This document shows positions 1 to 6,798 of a DNA stretch of 54,517 nt, piece by piece; position 1 is the first letter of the stretch; each line of letters begins with the position of its first letter. Below the pieces are notes generated by a model. It was given only the letters and a program-made list of their open reading frames with translations, did not search any database and had not been told where the DNA came from. The translations under genes and the position numbers were made by a program. Origin of the DNA: SVFI01 sp045535935 (GTDB lineage Bacteria > Bacillota > Clostridia > Lachnospirales > Lachnospiraceae); contig JAZSMO010000037.1 of the NCBI GenBank assembly GCA_045535935.1, positions 1-54,517 of the forward strand, read 5' to 3'.

Positions 1-133
1 GGAATTCGAGGATGACGTCTGTCTCGTTGAGATCAAGCCTGAGATAAAAGAAAACAGAAGGGTGGCCTGAAAAGAATACGAACTGATCGAGACAAACCCG
101 GAACAGACCTACCGGCGTGAGATTGCATGACGT
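1..133 (+). other. Window edge; possible broken 5' end of the first gene
   Basis: The frame that continues into the acyl-CoA synthetase is interrupted by TGA codons at 68-70 and 128-130. Codons 2-67 translate to a 22-residue acidic/basic stretch that I do not recognise. It could be the tail of an upstream gene or the damaged start of the synthetase. Codons 71-127 between the two stops have no stop of their own. No clear ribosome binding site precedes the GTG at 134. Because the window starts here, low-quality contig-end sequence is a simple explanation. Confidence 0.3.
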
Positions 134-1600
134 GTGTTTGATGAGAAGGCAAACCGTTTTGCAAACCTTCTGCTTCAGCGCGGAATCAAAAAAGGAGACA
201 AAGTAGCCATTCTTATGATGAACGGTCTCGAGTGGTTACCGATTTATTTCGGTATTTTAAAAACGGGAGCACTTGCAGTACCGCTTAACTTCCGTTATTC
301 ATCGGATGAAATTTTATACTGCGTGCAGCTCGCAGAGGTGGATGTCCTTGTATTCGGACCGTCCTTCATCGGGCGTGTGGAGGAAATCGCAGATGAGATC
401 AGCAAGGGACGTCTCCTGATTTATGTGGGTGAGAACTGCCCGAGCTTTGCGGATGATTACAACTCATTGTCTGCCAACTGCTCCAGTCAGGCGCCATGCA
501 TCGGAATTACCGATGACGATGATGCGGCGATTTATTTCTCTTCCGGAACGACAGGGTTCCCGAAGGCAATCTTACATAAACATAAAGCGCTCATGCATTC
601 GGCGCAGGTAGAGGCGAATCACCACGGACAGCAGAAGGATGATGTATTCCTTTGCATTCCGCCTCTGTACCATACCGGTGCCAAGATGCATTGGTTCGGA
701 AGTTTGTTGTCCGGAAGCAAGGCAGTACTTCTGATCGGAACAAAGCCGGAGTTTATTCTGGACGCAGTTTCCAAGGAGAAATGTTCGATTGTTTGGCTCC
801 TTGTGCCTTGGGCGCAGGATATTTTAGAGGCGATAGAGTCCGGGAAAGTAAATCTGGATGATTACGAGCTTGACCAGTGGAGACTGATGCACATCGGTGC
901 GCAGCCGGTTCCGCAGAGTCTGATCAAGCATTGGAAGGAAATTTTTCCGCATCACGATTACGATACCAACTACGGCCTTTCCGAATCGATCGGACCGGGC
1001 TGCGTACATCTGGGCGTGGAAAATATACATAAAGTCGGCTGCATCGGAAAAGCAGGCTATGGCTGGCAGGTTAAGATTGTGGACGAAAACCGCAACGAAG
1101 TGGAAAAAGGTCAGGTCGGCGAGCTTGCAGTCAAAGGTGACGGTGTCATGATTTGTTATTACCGTGATGAGAAGGCGACCAAAGAAGTGCTGGAAGACGG
1201 ATGGCTCTTTACGGGAGATATGGCGCAGGAGGATGAGGATGGTTTCATTCTTCTCGTAGACCGTAAAAAGGACGTTATCATCAGCGGTGGTGAGAACCTC
1301 TATCCGGTACAGATTGAGGATTTCATCCGCACGAACAATAAAGTACATGACGTGGCGGTCATCGGACTTCCGCATGCGCGTCTCGGCGAGATCGCAGCAG
1401 CGATTGTGGAACTCAAAGACGGCGAGCAGATGACAGAGGAAGAACTGGATGAATTCTGTCTCAAGCTTCCGCGTTATAAGAGACCTCGCAAGATTATCTT
1501 CGCGGACATTCCGCGTAACCCTACCGGAAAGATTGAAAAACCGAAGCTTCGCCAGATCTACGGCGCAACGAAGCTTATTGCAGACCAGAACATGGGTTAG
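134..1600 (+). CDS. AMP-forming acyl-CoA synthetase, N-terminally short
   Basis: A class I adenylate-forming enzyme that would activate a carboxylic acid with ATP and CoA through an acyl-AMP. Visible motifs: the P-loop FSSGTTGFPKA near residues 135-145, TNYGLSESIGPG near 278-289, GWLFTGDMA near 356-364 followed by the hinge VDRKKDVIISGGENLYPVQ, and the catalytic-lysine motif PTGKIEKPK near 463-471. The C-terminal half is complete. The protein begins at FDEKANRFANLL, which is normally preceded by 25-40 residues, so the N-terminus is short. The GTG at 134 is only the first start in the open frame and has no good ribosome site. Its neighbours (iorAB and a phenylacetate-CoA ligase) suggest an aromatic or other keto-acid-derived substrate, but the specificity cannot be read. 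The gene may be a pseudogene or an assembly-edge artefact. Confidence 0.82.
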   Translation: MFDEKANRFANLLLQRGIKKGDKVAILMMNGLEWLPIYFGILKTGALAVPLNFRYSSDEILYCVQLAEVDVLVFGPSFIGRVEEIADEISKGRLLIYVGENCPSFADDYNSLSANCSSQAPCIGITDDDDAAIYFSSGTTGFPKAILHKHKALMHSAQVEANHHGQQKDDVFLCIPPLYHTGAKMHWFGSLLSGSKAVLLIGTKPEFILDAVSKEKCSIVWLLVPWAQDILEAIESGKVNLDDYELDQWRLMHIGAQPVPQSLIKHWKEIFPHHDYDTNYGLSESIGPGCVHLGVENIHKVGCIGKAGYGWQVKIVDENRNEVEKGQVGELAVKGDGVMICYYRDEKATKEVLEDGWLFTGDMAQEDEDGFILLVDRKKDVIISGGENLYPVQIEDFIRTNNKVHDVAVIGLPHARLGEIAAAIVELKDGEQMTEEELDEFCLKLPRYKRPRKIIFADIPRNPTGKIEKPKLRQIYGATKLIADQNMG

Positions 1601-1668
1601 CATAGGGTAACTTTAGTAGAATATACATATTAGGATAATGAAGGACATAAGAAAGGCAGGACAAAAAG

Positions 1669-3408
1669 TTGAGCGAAAAGAAAATCATGCTCGGTAACGA
1701 AGCGATTGCACGCGGTGCTTATGAAGCAGGCGTGAAGGTATCCGCAGCGTATCCGGGTACACCAAGTACAGAAATCAGTGAAAATATCGTAAAGTACGAT
1801 GAAATTTATGCAGAGTGGTCACCGAATGAAAAGGTGGCAATGGAAGTGGCAATCGGAGCTTCCATCAGCGGTGTCAGAGCGATGGCATCCATGAAACATG
1901 TCGGTGTCAACGTGGCAAGCGACCCTCTTTACACCATCTCTTACAGTGGTGTGAATGGAGGTCTCGTTCTCGTGGCAGCAGACGATCCGGGACTTTACAG
2001 CTCCCAGAATGAGCAGGACACCAGATGCGTGGCGAGAGCAGCGCAGGTTCCTGTGATCGAGCCGTCCGACAGCCAGGAAGCAAAGGATTTCATGAAATAT
2101 GCCTTTGACCTTTCCGAAAAGTATGACACACCGGTGATCCTTCGTACGACAACCAGACTTTCCCATTCCCAGGGACCGGTTACGCTGGAAGACCGTGTGG
2201 AGCCGGTGGATGCACCATATGAAAGAAATATCCAGAAATTCGTGATGATGCCTGGTATGGCAAAACAGAGACATATTTATGTGGAACAGCGCATGAAACA
2301 GATGGCGGAGGACGGAGCAGATATGCCGATCAACCGCGTGGAGATGGGCGATACCAAGATCGGTTTCATCGCCAGCGGTATTGCGTACCAGTATGTAAAA
2401 GAAGCTTGTCCGGAAGCATCCGTGTTAAAGCTCGGTCTTGTTCATCCGCTTCCTCGTAGAATGATCGAGGAATTTGCTGCAAAAGTAGATAAATTATATA
2501 TCTTCGAAGAACTTGAGCCGGTATTCGAAGAGCAGATTAAATCCTGGGGTATTGAGTGTGTCGGAAAAGAAATTTTCACGCTTCAGGGCGAGTACAGTGC
2601 CAATATGATCCGTGAAAAAGTGCTCGGCGAGAAGGTTGAGATTGCAGAGGCAGCACAGGTTCCGGCAAGACCTCCGATCCTTTGTCCGGGTTGTCCGCAC
2701 AGAAGCGTTTATTCCGTGCTCAATAAATTAAAAATTCATGCAGCAGGCGATATCGGTTGTTATACACTCGGCGCCGTTGCTCCGCTTAACGTAGTAGATA
2801 CAACAGTTTGTATGGGTGCAAGTATTTCCACACTTCACGGTATGGAAAAAGCCAAAGGCAAAGACTACGTGAAGAACTGGGTGGCTGTCATCGGTGATTC
2901 CACCTTCCTTCATACCGGTGTGAATTCCCTTATGAACATGGCATACAATCAGGCGACAGGAACGGTTATGATTCTTGACAATTCCACAACCGGTATGACA
3001 GGACATCAGGATCATGCAGCGACAGGAAAAACCTTAAAAGGTGAAGTAGTTCCGGCGATTGATATTTACGAACTTTGCAAGACCATCGGAGTAAAACATG
3101 TGACAGTGGTCAATGCATTTGACCTTGAAACATTGGAAAAAGTAATCAAAGAGGAAACGCAGCGCGAAGAACTCAGTGTAATCATCACACAGTCTCCGTG
3201 TGTGCTTTTGAAAGGAAATGTTTTCCCGAACAAGTGCAGAGTGATTCCTGAGAAATGTAAAAAGTGCGGCGCTTGTCTCCGCCCGGGTTGTCCGGCGCTT
3301 ACCAAAACGGCTGACGGAACAACGGTGATTGATGAAACAATGTGTAACGGGTGCGGACTGTGTATGCAGCTTTGCAAGTTCGGTGCAATCGAGAAAGTGG
3401 AGGCGTAA
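1669..3408 (+). CDS. iorA: Indolepyruvate:ferredoxin oxidoreductase, alpha subunit
   Basis: Large subunit of IOR, which oxidatively decarboxylates aryl pyruvates from aromatic amino acid transamination to aryl-acetyl-CoA, reducing ferredoxin. It can also run in reverse. The order is the pyrimidine-binding domain (about 1-185, with AYPGTPSTEI), a transketolase C-like middle, the TPP-binding domain with CPGCPHR and GDIGCYTLGA (near 360) and IGDSTFLHTG (near 407), and a C-terminal two-[4Fe-4S] ferredoxin module with cysteines at 530, 533, 536, 541 and 559, 562, 565, 569. At 579 residues it is full length for the family. The start is TTG at 1669, eight bases after the ribosome site AAAGGCAGG (1652-1660). 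iorB follows after three bases, so the two subunits are probably translated together. The enzyme should be cytoplasmic and oxygen-sensitive. Confidence 0.96.
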   Translation: MSEKKIMLGNEAIARGAYEAGVKVSAAYPGTPSTEISENIVKYDEIYAEWSPNEKVAMEVAIGASISGVRAMASMKHVGVNVASDPLYTISYSGVNGGLVLVAADDPGLYSSQNEQDTRCVARAAQVPVIEPSDSQEAKDFMKYAFDLSEKYDTPVILRTTTRLSHSQGPVTLEDRVEPVDAPYERNIQKFVMMPGMAKQRHIYVEQRMKQMAEDGADMPINRVEMGDTKIGFIASGIAYQYVKEACPEASVLKLGLVHPLPRRMIEEFAAKVDKLYIFEELEPVFEEQIKSWGIECVGKEIFTLQGEYSANMIREKVLGEKVEIAEAAQVPARPPILCPGCPHRSVYSVLNKLKIHAAGDIGCYTLGAVAPLNVVDTTVCMGASISTLHGMEKAKGKDYVKNWVAVIGDSTFLHTGVNSLMNMAYNQATGTVMILDNSTTGMTGHQDHAATGKTLKGEVVPAIDIYELCKTIGVKHVTVVNAFDLETLEKVIKEETQREELSVIITQSPCVLLKGNVFPNKCRVIPEKCKKCGACLRPGCPALTKTADGTTVIDETMCNGCGLCMQLCKFGAIEKVEA

Positions 3409-3411
3409 ACT

Positions 3412-3990
3412 ATGGCAGAGAATAAGACAAAAAATATTATGATCGTCGGTGTCGGCGGTCAGGGAACTTTACTTACAAGCCGTATTTTAGGCGGTATCAC
3501 AGTGGCAGCGGGATATGATGTCAAGCTTTCCGAGGTGCATGGTATGGCACAGCGCGGCGGTAGCGTAGTTACTTTTGTAAGATACGGAGAAAAAGTAGCG
3601 GAACCAATCGTTGAGGAAGGTCAGGCAGACCTTTTGATCGCCTTCGAAAAACTCGAGGCAAAACGCTATGCCCATTTCCTTAAAAAAGACGGAACACTCG
3701 TTGTCAACGACCAGAAGATCGAGCCGATTACGGTAGTGACAGGAGCAGCACAGTATCCGGAGAATATCATCGAAGATTTGAGCAAAAAGTATAAAACATA
3801 TTCTGTAGATGCGATGGGCGAGGCGTTAAAGCTCGGTAACTCCAAAGTATTTAATATCATCGTTCTCGGCGTGGCAGCCAAACATATGGACTTCTCCAAA
3901 GAGGACTGGCTTACTGTGATTGAGAATACGGTTCCGCCGAAGACGGTAGAGATGAACAAAAAAGCATTTTTATTAGGTTATGAATCTTAA
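3412..3990 (+). CDS. iorB: Indolepyruvate:ferredoxin oxidoreductase, beta subunit
   Basis: Small gamma-type subunit (192 residues) of the 2-oxoacid:acceptor oxidoreductase family that pairs with IorA. The glycine-rich start VGVGGQGTLLTSRILG and the segment SEVHGMAQRGGSVVT, both typical of this subunit, are visible near residues 12-50. ATG lies three bases after the iorA stop, with GTGGAGG inside the end of iorA as ribosome site. The stop codon lies inside an 8-bp hairpin (3987-4007). It should form the heterodimer or heterotetramer with IorA in the cytoplasm and help bind CoA and the substrate. Confidence 0.95.
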   Translation: MAENKTKNIMIVGVGGQGTLLTSRILGGITVAAGYDVKLSEVHGMAQRGGSVVTFVRYGEKVAEPIVEEGQADLLIAFEKLEAKRYAHFLKKDGTLVVNDQKIEPITVVTGAAQYPENIIEDLSKKYKTYSVDAMGEALKLGNSKVFNIIVLGVAAKHMDFSKEDWLTVIENTVPPKTVEMNKKAFLLGYES

Positions 3991-4007
3991 GGCTGAGACA
4001 GCCTTAA
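3987..4007 (+). other. Perfect hairpin over the iorB stop codon
   Basis: TTAAGGCT (3987-3994), loop GAGAC, AGCCTTAA (4000-4007): a perfect 8-bp stem that includes the iorB stop. It is followed by an A-rich run rather than T's, so it does not look like an intrinsic terminator of the plus strand. It could stabilise the iorAB message or be a processing site between iorB and the ligase gene. Confidence 0.55.
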
Positions 4008-4034
4008 AAATAAAAACGGGAAGAAGGTAAAACA

Positions 4035-5333
4035 ATGATTTGGAACGAAGCAAAAGAATGTATGAGCCGCGACGAAATGCAGGCTCTGCAGAGTAAGCGA
4101 CTGGTTAAAGCCGTAAACCGTGTGTATCACAATGTAGAGTACTATCGCAAAAAGATGCAGGCAGTCGGTATTGAACCGGGAGACATTAAAGGAATCGAAG
4201 ATATCACAAAGCTTCCTTATACGACAAAGGATGATTTACGTGACACCTATCCGTTCGGTCTCTTTGCAGCACCGCGTTCGGAAATTGTGCGTGTTCATGC
4301 ATCCAGCGGAACGACAGGAAAAGCGACAGTAGTAGGGTATACCAGAAAAGATATCGATATCTGGTCTGAGTGCGTTGCCAGATGTTTGTCGGGAGCCGGT
4401 GTGACCAATCAGGATACTATTCAGATTGCGTATGGATACGGACTTTTTACAGGTGGTCTGGGTGCGCATTACGGTGCAGAAAACCTTGGAGCTACAGTGG
4501 TTCCGCAGTCCACAGGTAACACCAAAAAACTGATTACTATGATGAAGGACTTCGGTGTGACAGCCCTTGCATGTACACCTTCTTACTTATTACATATTGC
4601 AGAGACACTGGAAGAAAGCGGTGATATCGGTAATGTGCAGCTCAAATCCGCCATCTGCGGTGCTGAGCCTTGGACGGAGCAGATGCGTCTTCAGGTAGAA
4701 GAAAAATTGGGCATCAATGCGTTTGATATTTACGGATTGTCCGAAATTATGGGACCGGGTGTGGCATGTGACTGTATTTACCATAAAGGTCTCCATGTAC
4801 AGGAAGACCATTTCTATCCGGAAATCGTTTCGGCAGATACACTGGAGCCGGTAGCGGACGGGGAAACAGGTGAGCTTGTATTTACAACTCTGACGAAAGA
4901 AGGTATTCCGCTGATCCGTTATCGTACAAAAGACCTTACCAGTATTTCACGTGAAAAATGTGAATGCGGAAGAACAACAGCCCGTATTTCCAGATTTAAA
5001 GGCCGCTCTGACGATATGCTTATTATCCGCGGTGTCAATGTATTCCCATCCCAGATTGAAGCTGCGCTTCTTGAAATGGGCGGAACATCTCCGTATTATA
5101 TGATGATTGTTGATCGTGTGAACAATCTCGACACACTGGAAGTACAGGTGGAAGTGGAAGAACGTTTCTTCTCCGATGAAATTCGCGAACTTGAGAACCT
5201 GACCAAAAAGATTGCGCATGTCATCCAGCAGGCAATCGGTCTGGCTGTGAAAGTAAAACTCGTAGAGCCGCACTCTCTGGAAAGAAGTATGGGAAAAGCC
5301 GTTCATGTCATTGATAAACGTAAACTTGTATAA
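4035..5333 (+). CDS. paaK: Phenylacetate-CoA ligase family protein
   Basis: AMP-forming aryl-acetate:CoA ligase of the PaaK type, 432 residues, the usual length. The shortened adenylate-forming P-loop HASSGTTGKATVVGYT is near residues 90-105, FDIYGLSEIMGPGVACDC near 232-249, and GRSDDMLIIRGVNVFPSQIE near 320-339. The C-terminal domain ends SMGKAVHVIDKR. In a fermenting anaerobe next to iorAB the enzyme may work backwards, releasing aryl acetate and conserving energy as ATP from aryl-acetyl-CoA, or forwards to reclaim aryl acetates for amino acid synthesis; the direction is inference. ATG at 4035 is preceded by GAAGAAGGT. It is probably co-transcribed with iorAB and the ACT protein downstream. 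Confidence 0.93.
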   Translation: MIWNEAKECMSRDEMQALQSKRLVKAVNRVYHNVEYYRKKMQAVGIEPGDIKGIEDITKLPYTTKDDLRDTYPFGLFAAPRSEIVRVHASSGTTGKATVVGYTRKDIDIWSECVARCLSGAGVTNQDTIQIAYGYGLFTGGLGAHYGAENLGATVVPQSTGNTKKLITMMKDFGVTALACTPSYLLHIAETLEESGDIGNVQLKSAICGAEPWTEQMRLQVEEKLGINAFDIYGLSEIMGPGVACDCIYHKGLHVQEDHFYPEIVSADTLEPVADGETGELVFTTLTKEGIPLIRYRTKDLTSISREKCECGRTTARISRFKGRSDDMLIIRGVNVFPSQIEAALLEMGGTSPYYMMIVDRVNNLDTLEVQVEVEERFFSDEIRELENLTKKIAHVIQQAIGLAVKVKLVEPHSLERSMGKAVHVIDKRKLV

Positions 5334-5356
5334 TAGGAAAGGAATGGGGTTATTCT

Positions 5357-5785
5357 ATGTTTATTAAACAGTTATCGATTTTTATTGAAAATAAAGCAGG
5401 TCGTCTTCAGGATATGTTGACCATCTTAAAGGATAACGATATCAATCTTGCATCGCTTTCTCTCGCAGATACGAGTGATTACGGCGTACTTCGTCTGCTT
5501 GTTTCGGATCCGGAAAAGGGAAAAGCAGTGCTGAAAGCGGCGGGGGTCTCCTGTCGTACAACGGATGTGCTTGCCATTAAGATGGCGCATAAAGTCGGAC
5601 AGCTGCAGGAGGTTTTGGGCATTATCTGCAAGGCAGAGATTAATGTCGAGTATATGTATGCTCTTGCAACAGGAAAGGACGAAGCCTCTATTGTTATCAA
5701 ACCGTCTGATATCGACCGTGCGGCGGAAGTGTTGAAGGAAGCAGGCGCATGCTTCGTAACACAGGAAGATCTTGCCAATATTTAA
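5357..5785 (+). CDS. Double ACT-domain protein
   Basis: A 142-residue protein made of two ACT folds, about residues 1-67 and 70-140. Each starts with the pattern of a strand, GRLQDML or GQLQEVL, and a helix. ACT domains bind small ligands, often amino acids. Stand-alone tandem-ACT proteins commonly sit next to phenylacetate-CoA ligase and iorAB genes in Clostridia and are thought to sense an amino acid. No catalytic domain is attached. ATG at 5357 follows AGGAAAGGAATGGGG. It is the last gene before a terminator at 5799, so it probably closes the operon. An aromatic amino acid ligand is inference from context. Confidence 0.9.
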   Translation: MFIKQLSIFIENKAGRLQDMLTILKDNDINLASLSLADTSDYGVLRLLVSDPEKGKAVLKAAGVSCRTTDVLAIKMAHKVGQLQEVLGIICKAEINVEYMYALATGKDEASIVIKPSDIDRAAEVLKEAGACFVTQEDLANI

Positions 5786-5798
5786 TCTGAAATAACTG

Positions 5799-5826
5799 AT
5801 ACCGGCCTTTTGGGCCGGTATTATTA
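5799..5826 (+). terminator. Hairpin terminator after the ACT gene
   Basis: ATACCGGCC (5799-5807), loop TTTTG, GGCCGGTAT (5813-5821): a perfect 9-bp GC-rich stem followed by a short T-rich stretch (TATTATTAT). The tail is weak, but the position at the end of a cluster fits a terminator for the iorAB-paaK-ACT operon, possibly leaky into the next gene. Confidence 0.7.
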
Positions 5827-5843
5827 TAAGGAGACCGACGATT

Positions 5844-6662
5844 ATGAATCAGACAGAAGTAAGACATATCATTGATTTTCACACGCACACGTTCCCGGAT
5901 AAAATGGCGGAAAAGACCATTGCTTCCCTCGGGAAAGTGGCGGGAGTTACAGCGAAGTCCGATGGGACACTTAAGGGACTTATGGATTCCATGAGTAGAT
6001 CCGGCGTGGGTCTTTCGGTGATTTTGCCCGTCGTGACAAGACCGGAGCAGTTTCAGACCATCAACAATTTTGCGGCGCAGACCAATGAGATGTATGGAGA
6101 TAAGGTTCTTTCCTTCGGCGGAATACATCCGCTGACACAAAATTATAAGAAGGAACTGAACTATATTAAATCGCTGGGGCTCAAAGGAATCAAGCTCCAT
6201 CCGGATTATCAGGGGACGATGATCGATGATATCGGATATAAGCACATTATAGACTATGCTTCCCAACTGGATTTTACAATCGTTGTGCATGCGGGAATCG
6301 ATATCGGACTTCCGAATCCGGTGCATTGTCCGCCGGACAAGTCGGCAGAGCTGATTGACGAACTGCAACCGCCGAAACTGGTGCTTGCCCATATGGGAGG
6401 ATGGAAACAGTGGGATGATGTGGAACAGTATCTGGTAGGAAAACATGTGTATCTTGACACTGCATTCTGTCATGATTATATGGAAAAGGAACAGTTTGAA
6501 CGGATCGTGAAAAAGCATGGAGCGGACAGAATCCTGTTTGCTACCGACTCTCCGTGGGAGGATCCGAAGGCGACGATGGAACTTGTAGAAGGCACGGCGC
6601 TGTCGGAAGAGGAAAAGACGATGATCTATATGGCAAATGCCTGCAGACTATTAAACATTTAA
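5844..6662 (+). CDS. Amidohydrolase family protein (Amidohydro_2 type)
   Basis: A 272-residue metal-dependent hydrolase of the TIM-barrel amidohydrolase superfamily. Metal-binding motifs in order: DFHTHTFPD near residue 11, IKLHPDYQG near 117, VVHAG near 148, LAHMGG near 182 and ILFATDSPW near 232. This resembles the ACMSD/2-hydroxy-decarboxylase and TatD-like branches, but the substrate cannot be assigned. ATG at 5844 is preceded by AAGGAG (5828-5833). A strong terminator follows at once, so the gene is either monocistronic or a read-through tail of the upstream cluster. No signal peptide is seen, so it should be cytoplasmic. Confidence 0.88.
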   Translation: MNQTEVRHIIDFHTHTFPDKMAEKTIASLGKVAGVTAKSDGTLKGLMDSMSRSGVGLSVILPVVTRPEQFQTINNFAAQTNEMYGDKVLSFGGIHPLTQNYKKELNYIKSLGLKGIKLHPDYQGTMIDDIGYKHIIDYASQLDFTIVVHAGIDIGLPNPVHCPPDKSAELIDELQPPKLVLAHMGGWKQWDDVEQYLVGKHVYLDTAFCHDYMEKEQFERIVKKHGADRILFATDSPWEDPKATMELVEGTALSEEEKTMIYMANACRLLNI

Positions 6663-6675
6663 AAAGAAATTAAGA

Positions 6676-6704
6676 AAAAGCCTTGCATTTTTAGCAAGGC
6701 TTTT
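6676..6704 (+). terminator. Terminator after the amidohydrolase gene
   Basis: AAAAGCCTTGC (6676-6686), 7-base loop, GCAAGGCTTTT (6694-6704): a perfect 11-bp stem with A and T tails, capable of working on both strands. The 3' half overlaps the promoter called at 6683-6711. Confidence 0.85.
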
Positions 6705-6711
6705 GTATAAT
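6683..6711 (+). promoter_or_regulatory. Sigma-A type promoter for the symporter gene
   Basis: TTGCAT (6683-6688), 17-base spacer, perfect TATAAT (6706-6711). The -35 box lies in the terminator hairpin of the upstream gene and the -10 box comes straight after it. Transcription would start near 6718, just before an inverted repeat. Confidence 0.75.
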
Positions 6712-6719
6712 GAAAATGC

Positions 6720-6764
6720 TTTAACGGTTTAAAGCGGTGTACGGTAAAAGTTTAAATCGTTAAA
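6720..6764 (+). promoter_or_regulatory. 14-bp inverted repeat in the symporter leader
   Basis: TTTAACGGTTTAAA (6720-6733) and TTTAAATCGTTAAA (6751-6764) are inverted copies with one difference, which would be a G-U pair in RNA. They are separated by 17 bases. The element begins at the predicted transcription start and ends 20 bases before the ribosome site. It could be a repressor operator with two half-sites or a 5' leader hairpin. Confidence 0.65.
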
Positions 6765-6798
6765 GTGAAAGAAGATAACATTTTAGGAGGTCACTGTT

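Noticed and set aside
128..130. TGA as a possible selenocysteine codon in the first gene
   Set aside because: Adenylate-forming enzymes have no selenocysteine at this place, no SECIS-like hairpin is visible directly after it, and a second TGA lies upstream.
824..1603. Long open frame on the minus strand opposite the acyl-CoA synthetase gene
   Set aside because: The plus-strand frame has clear enzyme motifs along the same stretch; the antisense product has no recognisable domain and no ribosome site.
5697..6518. 273-codon open frame on the minus strand opposite the amidohydrolase gene
   Set aside because: It crosses the ACT-gene end, a terminator and the amidohydrolase metal motifs; no family features and no ribosome site.
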